Source: an uncultured Collinsella sp.
Lineage (GTDB): Bacteria; Actinomycetota; Coriobacteriia; Coriobacteriales; Coriobacteriaceae
Length of the DNA: 19,930 bases
Assembly (NCBI GenBank): GCA_900758885.1
Contig: CAAETD010000063.1
Location: 1 to 19,930 of the forward strand
Direction: 5' to 3'
Of this stretch, positions 6,839-14,739 are shown piece after piece. The translations under genes were made by a program, and so were the position numbers. Each line of letters begins with the position of its first letter. Positions within the stretch are counted from its first letter, which is position 1. The notes under the pieces were generated by a model. That model was not told the origin of the DNA, made no database searches, and worked only from the letters and a program-made list of their open reading frames with translations.

Positions 6839-9331
6839 ATGCGGCATGTGCATATTCATGTGACGGGCATTGTGCAGGGCGTTGGCATGCGGCCATTTGT
6901 GTATCGCGAGGCTATGGCGCATGGCATTTGCGGCTGGGTGCTCAACGCGGGCGATGGCGTGCACATCGAGGCGCATGCTTCGGTCGAGGCACTCGACGGC
7001 TTTGTCGCCGCGCTGTCGAAGCACGCGCCTGCCGCGGCCCGCGTTGAGCATGTCGCTGTTGCAGACCTGAAGCCCGACACTTGGGATGCCGACGATGAGC
7101 AGGCCTTTCGTATCGTAGCGTCGCAGGATCAGACCGTGCATACGACGCTCATCTCCCCCGATATCGCCACCTGTGACGACTGCCTGCGCGAACTGTTCGA
7201 CCCCGCCGACCGACGCTATCACTACCCCTTTATCAACTGCACCAACTGCGGGCCGCGCTTTACCATCATTCGGTCGCTGCCTTATGACCGAGCGGCCACG
7301 TCGATGGATTGCTTTCCCATGTGCCCCGAGTGCGCCGCAGAGTATGGCGACCCGCTTGACCGGCGCTTTCATGCGCAGCCCGATGCCTGCTTTGACTGCG
7401 GGCCACATATTACCTGGCGCGAGGCGGCGGGCGACATGGAGCTCGGGGGCTCGGGGGCGACTCCAGCCGTCGGCAGCACGCGCGAAACCAGCGATGCCAT
7501 TATTGACCGCTGTGTCGAGCTGCTGGCCAGCGGCGGTATTGTCGCCATCAAGGGCCTGGGCGGATTCCATCTGGCCTGCAACGCCGCCAATGAGCAGGCG
7601 GTGGTCGAGCTGCGCCGTCGCAAGCGCCGCAGCAACAAACCGCTTGCCGTTATGGTGCGCAGCCTTGCCGATACTGAACGCCTGTGCCACGTCGATGATG
7701 CCGAGCGCGGAGTGCTGGCCGGCAGCATCCGCCCCATCGTGCTGTTGCGCCGGTGTGCTGTTGGCGAGGGAGATTCCCCCGACGCCCTTACACTCGCGCC
7801 ATCCGTCGCGCACGATCTACCCGAGCTCGGCGTCATGCTCCCCTATACGCCGCTTCAGCATCTGCTGCTTGCCGCGGCAGAAGTCCGCGGTTTGCACGCA
7901 CTCGTCATGACCAGCGGAAACCTGAGCGAGGAACCTATCGAAACTGATGACGGCCTTGCTTGGGAACACCTCGTTGCCGCCGGCATTGCCGACGCCCTGC
8001 TCGGCAACGACCGTGCGATTCTCTCACGCTACGACGACTCCGTGGTACACGTGGTCGGTGGGGTCGTTATGCCCGTGCGCCGCGCTCGCGGATATGCGCC
8101 GCAGCCGCTGACGTTGCCGACGCTCGACGCCGTCGCGCCGTGCGTGCTCGCCTGCGGCCCACAGCAAAAGGCAACGATCGCGCTCACGCGTGAAGGGACG
8201 AACGGTGAGGCAACCTGTTTTGTGTCACAGCATATTGGCGATGTCGAAAACGGCGAGACCTTCGATGCCTGGAACGCCGCGCGCACGCGCTTGGAAGCTC
8301 TCTTTGACTTGACGCCCGCCGCGCTGGCCTGCGACCTGCACCCCAGCTACCTATCGAGTCAGTGGGCGCGCGAGCAGGCGCGAAAATGCAATCTGCCGCT
8401 TATCGAAATCCAGCATCATCATGCGCACATCGCGAGCGTAATGGCTGAGGCTATCGCCGCGGGCCAGCTCACAACCGACGCGCGCGTGCTCGGCATTGCC
8501 TTCGATGGTACGGGGGCGGGCACCGACGGAACCATTTGGGGCGGCGAGTTCCTTGTCGCCGGCCTTGCCGATTTTGAACGCGCCGCTCACCTGCGCACCT
8601 GGGCGCTGCCAGGCGGTGCCGCATCCGTGCGCGATGCCCGGCGCAATGCCTTTGCCCTGCTGAGCGAGCTCGGCCTGCTCGAGCACCCAGGTGCCGCGGG
8701 ACTATTGGGCACCCTCGACGAGCAGACGCGCAGCATCACGACTACGATGATCGAGCGGAACATCAACAGCCCACGCACGAGCAGTATGGGGCGTCTCTTT
8801 GACGCCGCCGCTGCAGTTTTGGGCATTTGCGGGCAGGCAACCTACGAAGGCGAACCCGCCATCGAACTCGAAGCCGCCGCCTGGCGCGCGCTCGGCGGTA
8901 AGCCCGTTCGTCTCGACGGCAATCACACAGGCGTATTCATGCCTGCCGACAACTCCCCCATCTTGGACCCCCAACCGCTCATCGAAGCTCTTCTGGATGG
9001 AATCGAGGCAGGCGCGCCGGCCGACAGGCTCGCCCTCGGATTTCACATCGCCATTACGCACGCTACGACCCACATCGCACGCGAAATCTGTGCGCGCGAA
9101 GGCCTCGATACCGTCGCGCTCTCGGGCGGTGTGTTCATGAACCGACTTCTGCTCCAGCTCCTTACCCACGAGCTCAAAGACGCCGGTCTTACCGTCTTGG
9201 TCCCCCACGCCGTGCCCGTCAACGACGGCTGTATCGCCTACGGTCAGGCCGCCATCGCTCGCGCTTGCCTCGCGCAGACGACACGGGTAGGCTGTTTTGC
9301 CAGCCTGCGCGCCGCCGTCTCACAGGTGTAA
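6839..9331 (+). CDS. hypF: Hydrogenase maturation carbamoyltransferase HypF
   Basis: Makes the thiocarboxamide on HypE that becomes the cyanide ligand of NiFe hydrogenase. The 830-residue protein has the full family order. An acylphosphatase domain (1-92) carries IVQGVGMRPF with catalytic R18 and N36. Two C4 zinc fingers have cysteines 112/115/134/137 and 162/165/184/187. A YrdC-like domain (from about 220) includes GGIVAIKGLGGFHLACNA and RRRKRRSNKPLAVMV. A Kae1-like domain contains IQHHHAHIAS (524-533), AFDGTGAGTDGTIWGGE and LSGGVFMNRLL. The ATG at 6839 follows GGGAGGG. It is slightly longer than typical HypF, partly from a linker around 195-215. It lies 29 nt after nikR and 90 nt before hypC. 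Confidence 0.97.
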   Translation: MRHVHIHVTGIVQGVGMRPFVYREAMAHGICGWVLNAGDGVHIEAHASVEALDGFVAALSKHAPAAARVEHVAVADLKPDTWDADDEQAFRIVASQDQTVHTTLISPDIATCDDCLRELFDPADRRYHYPFINCTNCGPRFTIIRSLPYDRAATSMDCFPMCPECAAEYGDPLDRRFHAQPDACFDCGPHITWREAAGDMELGGSGATPAVGSTRETSDAIIDRCVELLASGGIVAIKGLGGFHLACNAANEQAVVELRRRKRRSNKPLAVMVRSLADTERLCHVDDAERGVLAGSIRPIVLLRRCAVGEGDSPDALTLAPSVAHDLPELGVMLPYTPLQHLLLAAAEVRGLHALVMTSGNLSEEPIETDDGLAWEHLVAAGIADALLGNDRAILSRYDDSVVHVVGGVVMPVRRARGYAPQPLTLPTLDAVAPCVLACGPQQKATIALTREGTNGEATCFVSQHIGDVENGETFDAWNAARTRLEALFDLTPAALACDLHPSYLSSQWAREQARKCNLPLIEIQHHHAHIASVMAEAIAAGQLTTDARVLGIAFDGTGAGTDGTIWGGEFLVAGLADFERAAHLRTWALPGGAASVRDARRNAFALLSELGLLEHPGAAGLLGTLDEQTRSITTTMIERNINSPRTSSMGRLFDAAAAVLGICGQATYEGEPAIELEAAAWRALGGKPVRLDGNHTGVFMPADNSPILDPQPLIEALLDGIEAGAPADRLALGFHIAITHATTHIAREICAREGLDTVALSGGVFMNRLLLQLLTHELKDAGLTVLVPHAVPVNDGCIAYGQAAIARACLAQTTRVGCFASLRAAVSQV

Positions 9332-9421
9332 CGCGTTTGCTCGTGACTCCCGCGAGCGCTACCATCAACTGATGGGTAATTAGGCGCCTATCCAGCGCAA
9401 AACGTATAAAAGGGAAACATT

Positions 9422-9682
9422 ATGTGCCTTGCCGTTCCCGGTAAAGTGGTCAAACGCGACGACGACCTTAAGGCGACCGTCGACATGATGGGCATCGAGC
9501 GCCCCGTTTCGCTGCGCCTCGTGCCGACGGCGCAGGTCGGCGACTATATTCTCGTGCACGCCGGCTTTGGCATTCAGATTGTCGACGAGCAGGAAGCCCA
9601 AGAGACACTCGAGCTCGTCAACACCATGACCGAGCTGGCCGAAGAGGACCAGCTCGCCACCAACCCGGCCGAGGCATACTAG
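9422..9682 (+). CDS. hypC: Hydrogenase maturation chaperone HypC
   Basis: Small chaperone that partners HypD and carries the Fe(CN)2CO precursor to the hydrogenase large subunit. The 86-residue protein begins MCLAVPGKVV; Cys2 is the essential iron-binding residue, exposed after Met removal. Typical HypC blocks follow: a V-D-x-x-G core (VDMMGIERPVSL) and VGDYILVHAGFGIQIVDEQEAQETL. AAAGGGAA upstream serves as a modest ribosome site. Its TAG overlaps the hypD GTG by one base. The 90-nt gap from hypF contains CGTATAAAAG just before the ribosome site, which could be a weak internal promoter. Confidence 0.96.
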   Translation: MCLAVPGKVVKRDDDLKATVDMMGIERPVSLRLVPTAQVGDYILVHAGFGIQIVDEQEAQETLELVNTMTELAEEDQLATNPAEAY

Positions 9683-10797
9683 TGGCGGCGGCGCAGCCGG
9701 TTCGCTCCGGTATCGACTTTTCGGCATTTCGCGACCCCAAGCTGGCTCGCGAGCTCATCGATCGTATTCATGAGCTTGTCGGCAACCGCAGCATCAACCT
9801 TATGGAAGTCTGCGGTACGCACACCGTGAGCATTGGCCGCTATGGCTTTCGCTCCATTATGCCGACGGGACTCAAACTGCTAAGCGGCCCGGGGTGCCCC
9901 GTTTGCGTCACCGCCAACCGCGACATCGATCATGCAATCGCGCTTTCCAACATGGACGGCGCCATCATCACCACCTTTGGCGACATGATGCGCGTGCCCG
10001 GATCGTCCACCTCGCTTGCCGCGCAAAAGGCGGCGGGGCGCGACATCCGCATCGTCTACTCTCCGCTCGACGCACTCGACATTGCCGAGCAAAATCCCGA
10101 ACGCCCGGTCATCTTTATGGGCGTCGGCTTTGAGACCACAACGCCCACCATTGCCGCCGCTATCCTGGAGGCCGACGCGCGCGGGCTCCAGAACTTCTCG
10201 GTCTACTGTGCTCACAAGACCACGCCGCCGGCTCTGCGTGCGATCTCCAACGACCCCGAGACGACCATCGACGGCTTTATCCTGCCTGGTCACGTCGCTA
10301 CCATCACAGGCCTGGCACCCTTTAGCTTTTTGGTCGACGAGTTCAATACCCCGGGCGTGGTCACGGGATTTGAGCCGGTCGATATCCTGCAGGGCATCTG
10401 CATGCTGGTCCAGATGGTTGTCGAGGACAAGCCCGCGATTGGCAACGCCTACCGCCGTGGCGTCAACGCTGGCGGCAATCCCGTAGCTCGCCAGCTGGTC
10501 GAGCAGGTATTTGAGCCGTGCGACACCACGTGGCGCGGGCTGGGACCGATTGCCAACTCGGGTCTTTCCATCCGACCCGAATTCGCGCGCTTTGATGCCG
10601 ACGCCCGCTTTGACGTGCCCATTGAACCGACGGTCGAGCCACGCGGGTGCCGCTGCGGCGACGTGCTGCGCGGTGCCATCACGCCGAGCGACTGCCCGTT
10701 GTTCGGCCACGCATGTACGCCCGAACACCCCGTCGGCCCCTGCATGGTGAGCTCTGAAGGCAGCTGCGCGGCGTACTACCGTTACCGCGACTATTAG
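9682..10797 (+). CDS. hypD: Hydrogenase maturation iron-sulfur protein HypD
   Basis: A [4Fe-4S] scaffold on which, with HypC, the Fe(CN)2CO group is assembled. The 371-residue protein shows MEVCGTHTVSIGRYG (41-55), LLSGPGCPVCVTAN (67-79) and GVGFETTTPT. Its C-terminal cysteine-rich region reads GCRCGDVL, then DCPLFGHAC, GPCMVSSEGSCAAYYRY. C44, C72 and C75 correspond to the catalytic cysteines of the E. coli protein. The start is GTG at 9682, overlapping the hypC stop by one base, so translation is coupled. The match to family length and motifs is complete. Confidence 0.97.
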   Translation: MAAAQPVRSGIDFSAFRDPKLARELIDRIHELVGNRSINLMEVCGTHTVSIGRYGFRSIMPTGLKLLSGPGCPVCVTANRDIDHAIALSNMDGAIITTFGDMMRVPGSSTSLAAQKAAGRDIRIVYSPLDALDIAEQNPERPVIFMGVGFETTTPTIAAAILEADARGLQNFSVYCAHKTTPPALRAISNDPETTIDGFILPGHVATITGLAPFSFLVDEFNTPGVVTGFEPVDILQGICMLVQMVVEDKPAIGNAYRRGVNAGGNPVARQLVEQVFEPCDTTWRGLGPIANSGLSIRPEFARFDADARFDVPIEPTVEPRGCRCGDVLRGAITPSDCPLFGHACTPEHPVGPCMVSSEGSCAAYYRYRDY

Positions 10798-10800
10798 ATT

Positions 10801-10822
10801 CCGCCGTTCTAACGAACGGCGG
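10801..10822. other. Hairpin just after hypD
   Basis: CCGCCGTTC and its complement form a perfect 9-bp stem around TAAC, 4 nt after the hypD stop. No U-run follows, so it is at best a weak or factor-dependent terminator, or an mRNA 3'-end stabiliser. Confidence 0.5.
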
Positions 10823-10840
10823 ACCGGCCGACGCTGCGCA

Positions 10841-10939
10841 CCATTCAGGCGAGCGATTTGCCTTTCAATCGTCGGCTGCGGGCAAAAGCCCAGCAGCCTC
10901 CTCTTTCAAGGCAACTCACTTCGTCTGAATGGCGCTCGC
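10841..10939 (+). promoter_or_regulatory. Structured leader between hypD and hypE
   Basis: Five pairable segments lie in 99 nt. CCATTCAG (10841-10848) pairs with CTGAATGG (10925-10932). GCGAGCG (10849-10855) pairs with CGCTCGC (10933-10939), crossing the first helix. TTGCCTT (10858-10864) pairs with AAGGCAA (10908-10914). Inside these sits a strong hairpin GGCTGC-GGGC-AAAA-GCCC-A-GCAGCC (10874-10898). The arrangement permits a pseudoknot or mutually exclusive folds. I recognise no known riboswitch class. Confidence 0.45.
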
Positions 10940-11010
10940 TGACTTTTACTTAACATCGATTCTGCCACACTCGGCTATTGCCGATTCCACCCACGATTGG
11001 AGTTTTCGAT

Positions 11011-12045
11011 ATGTCCCGTACTGCCACCGATAGCACTGTCCTGCTGGGCCACGGCTCCGGCGGCCAGATGATGAAGCGCATTATCGATGAGGTCTTTCTG
11101 GATGCCTTTGGGTCGCCCGAGCTGCTTGCGGGCAACGATGCCGGTGTCGCCGCGCTGCCCGCAAGCGGGCGAATCGCCATGTCAACCGACAGCTTTGTGG
11201 TGACGCCGCAGTTCTTCCCCGGCGGCAATATCGGCCGCCTCGCCGTATGCGGAACCGTCAACGACGTCGCGACCTCGGGCGCCAACGTGCGCTACCTATC
11301 GTGCGGCTTTATCCTCGAAGAGGGCTATCCCATGGACAAGCTGCGCCAGATTGTGCAGACCATGGCCGAAACGGCACATGAGGCAGGTGTGAAGATTATC
11401 ACCGGCGACACCAAGGTGGTCGAGCGTGGCGGGGCCGACGGCGTCTACATCAATACCGCCGGCGTGGGCGAGGTACCCGCGGGCGTGGCGCTCAGCGGTG
11501 CAAACTGCCAGCCCGGCGATGTCATCTTGGTCTCGGGCACGCTGGGCGACCACGGCATCGCCATCATGAGCCAGCGCGAGGGCCTGGCCTTTTCGAGCAA
11601 CATCGAAAGCGACGCCGCGCCGCTCAATCATCTGATTGCCGACGTGCTCGCCGCCGCCCCCGACACCCGCTGCTTCCGCGACCCCACGCGCGGCGGCCTG
11701 GCATCCACACTCAACGAGTTTGCCCAAGCCAGCGGCGTTGCCATGGAGATCGACGAGGATGCCGTGCCCGTGCGCCCCGACGTGCAGGCGGCATGTGAGA
11801 TGCTCGGCTACGACGTTCTGCAGGTGGCAAACGAGGGCAAGATGGTCGCCGTGGTGCCGGCTGAGCAGGCCGATGCCGCGCTGGCGGCCATGCGCGCCGC
11901 CCGCTACGGCGAGAACGCCGCCATCATCGGTCGCGTGCTGCCGCTTGCCGAGGGCGCTCGACCCGCCGTGCGCGTACGCACCGGCTGGGGCTCGACCCGC
12001 ATCCTCGACATGCTCGTGGGAGAGCAGCTACCGAGAATTTGCTAA
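11011..12045 (+). CDS. hypE: Hydrogenase maturation protein HypE
   Basis: PurM-like ATPase that dehydrates the carbamoyl group received from HypF to a thiocyanate, donating CN to the iron. The 344-residue protein starts near the family motif LLGHGSGGQMMKRII (11-25) and continues through LAGNDAGVAAL, STDSFVVTPQFFPGGNIG, GTVNDVATSGA, TGDTKVVERG and DPTRGGLASTLNE. It ends in PRIC, where the last residue C344 is the modified cysteine. The ATG at 11011 has TTGGAG 8 nt upstream. A 213-nt structured gap separates it from hypD, unusual for this otherwise tightly packed set. hypA and hypB, the nickel-insertion genes, are absent from the window. Confidence 0.97.
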   Translation: MSRTATDSTVLLGHGSGGQMMKRIIDEVFLDAFGSPELLAGNDAGVAALPASGRIAMSTDSFVVTPQFFPGGNIGRLAVCGTVNDVATSGANVRYLSCGFILEEGYPMDKLRQIVQTMAETAHEAGVKIITGDTKVVERGGADGVYINTAGVGEVPAGVALSGANCQPGDVILVSGTLGDHGIAIMSQREGLAFSSNIESDAAPLNHLIADVLAAAPDTRCFRDPTRGGLASTLNEFAQASGVAMEIDEDAVPVRPDVQAACEMLGYDVLQVANEGKMVAVVPAEQADAALAAMRAARYGENAAIIGRVLPLAEGARPAVRVRTGWGSTRILDMLVGEQLPRIC

Positions 12046-12055
12046 CGGCAAATTC
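12035..12055. other. Hairpin spanning the hypE stop codon
   Basis: GAATTTGC and GCAAATTC form a perfect 8-bp stem whose 5-nt loop holds the hypE TAA. No U-run follows. It could mark the end of the hyp transcript, but weakly. Confidence 0.4.
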
Positions 12056-12170
12056 GCACGGTCGGCGCGATGTGGCTTGATATCCCTAGAGATGTTCAGA
12101 TTCCAAGCGCGCCCAACGCGGAAGCCCAGTATTATGAGGTGCGTTTTGAAACCCAATGACGGGAGCTTTC

Positions 12171-12839
12171 ATGGCAGCAGCTTTTTCCCATGTGATTTTT
12201 GATTTAGACGGCACCATCCTCAACACGATCGAGGACCTGGCGGCCGCCGGCAACCATACCTGCGAGGCGCACGGCTGGCCCACGTTTGCCGTCGACGAAT
12301 ACCGCTACAAGGTGGGAAACGGCATGCTCAAGCTGGTCGAGCGCTTTATGCCCGCCGAGTATGCGAGCGACGGCCGCATGTTTGAGCAAACGCTTGCCGA
12401 GTTTAGAGCTTATTACGGCGAGCACAAGGAGGACCACACCTCACCCTACGCCGGCACGATCGAGATGCTCGACCGTCTGCGCGCAGCGGGCGTTCAGCTT
12501 GCCGTGCTCACCAACAAGGATCATATCTCGGCAGCCCCGCTTATCGAGAAATGCTTTGGCTCTGAGCGCTTTGCGCTGGTGCAGGGCCGTGTCGATGCGT
12601 TTCCGCCCAAGCCCGAAGCACCCGTCACGCTGCATGTGATGGAGGAGCTGGGCGCCGATCCGGCGACCACGCTCTATGTGGGCGATTCCAATGTCGATAT
12701 CCTGACCGGCCACAACGCCGGCCTTAAGAGCGCGGGCGTCAGCTGGGGCTTCCGCGGCCGCGCAGAGCTGGAGGCCGCCGGCGCCGACTACGTGGTGGAC
12801 ACCCAGGACGAACTCGCAGCACTGGTGCTGGGCGAGTAA
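12171..12839 (+). CDS. HAD-superfamily phosphatase, phosphoglycolate phosphatase-like
   Basis: HAD subfamily IA hydrolase of 222 residues. Motif I is FDLDGTILN (10-18) with nucleophile D11 and D13. Motif II is VLTNKD (112-117), motif III is K147 in PPKPEAP, and motif IV is YVGDSNVDI (169-177). A helical cap occupies about 20-90. Closest in layout to Gph/PpaX-type phosphatases; the substrate cannot be deduced. The ATG at 12171 has GGGAG 5 nt upstream; an in-frame ATG at 12156 lacks a site. It follows hypE by 125 nt and may not share its transcript. TATTAT at 12131-12136 is a possible -10 box. Confidence 0.88.
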   Translation: MAAAFSHVIFDLDGTILNTIEDLAAAGNHTCEAHGWPTFAVDEYRYKVGNGMLKLVERFMPAEYASDGRMFEQTLAEFRAYYGEHKEDHTSPYAGTIEMLDRLRAAGVQLAVLTNKDHISAAPLIEKCFGSERFALVQGRVDAFPPKPEAPVTLHVMEELGADPATTLYVGDSNVDILTGHNAGLKSAGVSWGFRGRAELEAAGADYVVDTQDELAALVLGE

Positions 12840-12881
12840 CGAGAGACACCGCTTAACGCAGCTGCGACAATTCTTCCACGC

Positions 12882-13067
12882 GGAAAGCGCATCCCGTTTT
12901 GGAGCTCCGGAATGGGATGCGCTTTCCGTTTGAGGCGCGTCGGGGAAACCGCATCCCGTTTCGGAGCAATCTTCCGGGTCGCACTTTCCGCAACCCACCC
13001 CATCCGGAAACCGCAACCCACTATTCAGCCAAAAACCGGCTCGCATTTTCCCGAACATTCGATGCAA
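12882..13067. repeat. Three-copy 62-nt tandem repeat with palindromic first unit
   Basis: Units start with GGAAA(G/C)CGCA at exactly 12882, 12944 and 13006, a strict 62-nt period. Unit 1 contains a palindrome from 12881 to 12928: GGAAAGCGCATCCC against GGGATGCGCTTTCC, with the inner bases also pairing through G-U. Units 2 and 3 keep GGAAACCGCA(T/A)CCC and TCGCA(C/T)TTTCC at the same offsets but are otherwise diverged and pair poorly. This fills the start of the 520-nt gene-free stretch after the phosphatase gene. I see no open frame with gene character in it. Confidence 0.8.
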
Positions 13068-13080
13068 CGCTGGTGCAAGG

Positions 13081-13172
13081 AGTGTCCCCAACTGTCGGCA
13101 GAAAAGGAACGTCCCCAAGTGCCGCAAGAGTGTCCCTTTTGACTAGTCATTTAAGAACGTCCCCAATGACTA
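13081..13172. repeat. Array of GTCCCC hairpin repeats upstream of element A
   Basis: GTCCC cores start at 13084, 13111, 13132 and 13159 (spacings 27, 21, 27). The last unit is a clean hairpin: TAGTCATT (13144-13151), loop TAAGAACGTCCCC, AATGACTA (13165-13172). The second can pair CGGCA (13096-13100) with TGCCG (13120-13124) around a loop that also contains ACGTCCCC. Related units are at 17476-17558 and 19715-19762. Confidence 0.75.
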
Positions 13173-13356
13173 CACCTTCCGACAACGGTAACACCGCAGG
13201 TAGAGGACGGACAGCGAAAACGCCCCTAAGCGAGCAAGGTGACGTGAAATGAAAGGGCGCTGACCTTCTGGTCGCGCCCTTGAAATTGAACGTCAGATTG
13301 CCGCTTAGGGGCGTTTGCAGCGTCGAGCAGTTGCGGCGTTTGGTAAAACGCCGCAA
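13141..13356 (-). ncRNA. Structured 3' element, copy A (after the lipoprotein gene)
   Basis: A 216-nt element immediately downstream of the lipoprotein stop, homologous to 17527-17744. In minus-strand order it has a hairpin TTGCGGCGTTT/AAACGCCGCAA (13356-13331). A long stem follows, AAACGCCCCTAAGCG (13218-13232) with its exact complement 13302-13316, extended by GCAA/TTGC and TGACGT/ACGTCA. The stem closes on a hairpin with arms AAGGGCGC/GCGCCCTT and tip GACC-TTCT-GGTC (13253-13281). Then come a conserved unpaired block (13195-13217) and the GTCCCC hairpin (13144-13172). Whether it acts as RNA, and on which strand, is inferred from the complementary stem differences between copies. Confidence 0.6.
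13253..13281 (-). terminator. Possible terminator hairpin of the lipoprotein gene
   Basis: The inner hairpin of element A: an 8-bp stem, a one-base bulge, a 4-bp stem and a 4-nt loop. On the minus strand GCGCCC is followed by TTTCATTT, a weak U-tract. Confidence 0.5.
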
Positions 13357-13360
13357 CGAA

Positions 13361-13918
13361 CTAGCTCATCATGGCATTCATCATCTCGTTGGTTGCGGAA
13401 TCGTCAGCAGACCACTCGCCGTCGTCATTGCAGGAGTACTTGAAGGTGACCTTGGTGTCCTTGGTCTTAGCAGCCTTGGTCACATCGACCATAACCTGAC
13501 CGGCCATCTTGTACAGCTCGTCATCGGAAGGCATCGAATCGAGCGCGGCGACCTTCTCCTGGTACTGGGTGGCAAAATCCTCAACGATCTGGTTCATGGA
13601 CTTGCAGGTAATGGTGACCTCGGCAGTTGCGGTGCCCTTGTCCTCGTCGACCGTCACGTCGCCGATTTTGTAGTCAAAGCCCTCGAGATAGCTCTTGGCG
13701 TACTCCTTGGGATCGATGCCCAGCTGCTCGAACTCGTCACCCGAGGCCTCTTCCAGGCCGGCGAGAAAGTCGTCGCCACCGTTCTTGACCTCGTCAAACT
13801 GCGTCGTAAGATCCTCGGTGATGAGCTCCTCAACCGAAGGACCTCCGCAGCCGGAAAGCACAACCACGCACGCGACCAGAACAGCCATCAGGGGCGCAAG
13901 CAGCAGCTTCTTCTTCAT
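13361..13918 (-). CDS. Secreted lipoprotein of unknown function
   Basis: A 185-residue membrane-anchored lipoprotein. The signal peptide has a MKKK start, a hydrophobic core (5-20) and lipobox LSGC with lipidated Cys24. The mature part is acidic and mixed alpha/beta. It has a helical first half (EELITEDLTTQFDEVKNG, then FEQLGIDPKEYAKSYLEG) and beta strands such as VTVDEDKGTATAEVTITCKS, resembling small lipoproteins with NTF2/DUF4878- or DUF5105-like folds; I cannot assign one. Two cysteines (in TITCKS and KYSCND) could form a disulfide. The ATG at 13918 has GGGAGG 6 nt upstream; the longer frame to 13942 lacks a site. It is transcribed alone and followed directly by element A. Confidence 0.88.
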   Translation of the reverse strand: MKKKLLLAPLMAVLVACVVVLSGCGGPSVEELITEDLTTQFDEVKNGGDDFLAGLEEASGDEFEQLGIDPKEYAKSYLEGFDYKIGDVTVDEDKGTATAEVTITCKSMNQIVEDFATQYQEKVAALDSMPSDDELYKMAGQVMVDVTKAAKTKDTKVTFKYSCNDDGEWSADDSATNEMMNAMMS

Positions 13919-13938
13919 GACATTCCTCCCAACAAGCG

Positions 13939-13962
13939 GCACCGCGCTTCCCGACGCGGTGC
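13939..13962. other. 5' UTR hairpin of the lipoprotein gene
   Basis: GCACCGCG (13939-13946) and CGCGGTGC (13955-13962) form a perfect 8-bp stem with an 8-nt loop, between the promoter and the ribosome site of the lipoprotein gene. Confidence 0.45.
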
Positions 13963-13981
13963 ACGTCGTAACAATAAGGCC

Positions 13982-14011
13982 ATACTAGCCGCTAACGAAC
14001 ACCCCCGGCAA
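13982..14011 (-). promoter_or_regulatory. Candidate lipoprotein gene promoter
   Basis: On the minus strand TTGCCG (14011-14006) and TAGTAT (13987-13982) are 18 nt apart; each matches 4 of 6 consensus bases. The predicted leader of about 57 nt contains the hairpin at 13939-13962. Confidence 0.4.
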
Positions 14012-14093
14012 AGCAAAGGCGCAGTCGGCTCGATTTAACGTCCGAACGGTTTACCGGTCCGTCCAACGCGCAATAAAACGTCCCGCCGCATTG

Positions 14094-14130
14094 TAATAAA
14101 AAAGGGTGGTCGAACAATTCAACCACCCTT
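14094..14130 (-). terminator. Rho-independent terminator of the EIIA gene
   Basis: On the minus strand AAGGGTGGT (14130-14122) pairs with ACCACCCTT (14110-14102) and is followed by a TTTTTTATT run. It begins 24 nt after the EIIA stop. Confidence 0.88.
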
Positions 14131-14153
14131 GCACATCCTTTAGATGTCGCAGT

Positions 14154-14690
14154 CTACTTGCGGACGACCTTAACGATGACGTCACCAGCAGCGACGGCAG
14201 ACTCGGCCTCGACGGTAAGCTCGACGTCTGCGAACTCAGCGGTGTTGGACACAGCCACGACGACGCAGTCCTTGTAGCCGGCAGCAGCGATCTTGGCGCG
14301 GTCGATCTTGAGCAAGGGCTGGCCGGCCTTCACGACGTCGTCAGCCTTGACGAAGCCCTCGAAGCCGTCACCGTTCATGTTGACGGTATCGACGCCAACG
14401 TGCACCAAAACCTCGATGCCGCTATCGGACTGCAGGCCCACGGCGTGACCCATGGTGACGGTCACCTTGCCGTCGCAGGGAGCATAGACCAGATCGTTCT
14501 CGGGCCACACGGCGCAGCCCTTGCCCAGAACCTCGCCGCCAAAGACGGGATCGGGCACGTCGGCCATCTTGATGACCTTGCCCTTGACGGGCGAGCACAG
14601 CACGTCGGCGCCGGCAGAAGCAGAGATGGAAGCGGGAGCTGCAGCAGCGGCAGGCTCAGCCTTCTTCTTAAACATGTCAAACAGACCCAT
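14154..14690 (-). CDS. crr: PTS glucose-type EIIA component
   Basis: Soluble phosphocarrier of 178 residues that passes phosphate from HPr to a sugar EIIB. After a linker of Ala/Ser/Pro (11-28) the EIIA-Glc fold begins at LCSPVKGKVI (31-40), with YAPCDGKVTVTMGHAVGL (69-86) and VLVHVGVDTV (94-103). H97 is the phosphorylated histidine and H82 its active-site partner, the same spacing as H90/H75 of E. coli EIIA-Glc. The N-terminal MFKKK could help membrane association as in E. coli. The ATG at 14690 has GAGGAG 7 nt upstream. No EIIB or EIIC is in the window, so it must serve permeases elsewhere. Nearby beta-glucoside genes suggest that sugar class, and a regulatory role like Crr is possible. Confidence 0.93.
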   Translation of the reverse strand: MGLFDMFKKKAEPAAAAAPASISASAGADVLCSPVKGKVIKMADVPDPVFGGEVLGKGCAVWPENDLVYAPCDGKVTVTMGHAVGLQSDSGIEVLVHVGVDTVNMNGDGFEGFVKADDVVKAGQPLLKIDRAKIAAAGYKDCVVVAVSNTAEFADVELTVEAESAVAAGDVIVKVVRK

Positions 14691-14739
14691 ACGTTTTCTC
14701 CTCTTGATTAAGCGCAACGTTATGCGCATGCCTATGGTG

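Noticed and set aside
13158..13366. Possible CRISPR or integron attC site suggested by repeated palindromes
   Set aside because: No regular repeat-spacer pattern, no cas or integrase gene, and no RYYYAAC/GTTRRRY core pair at the element ends.
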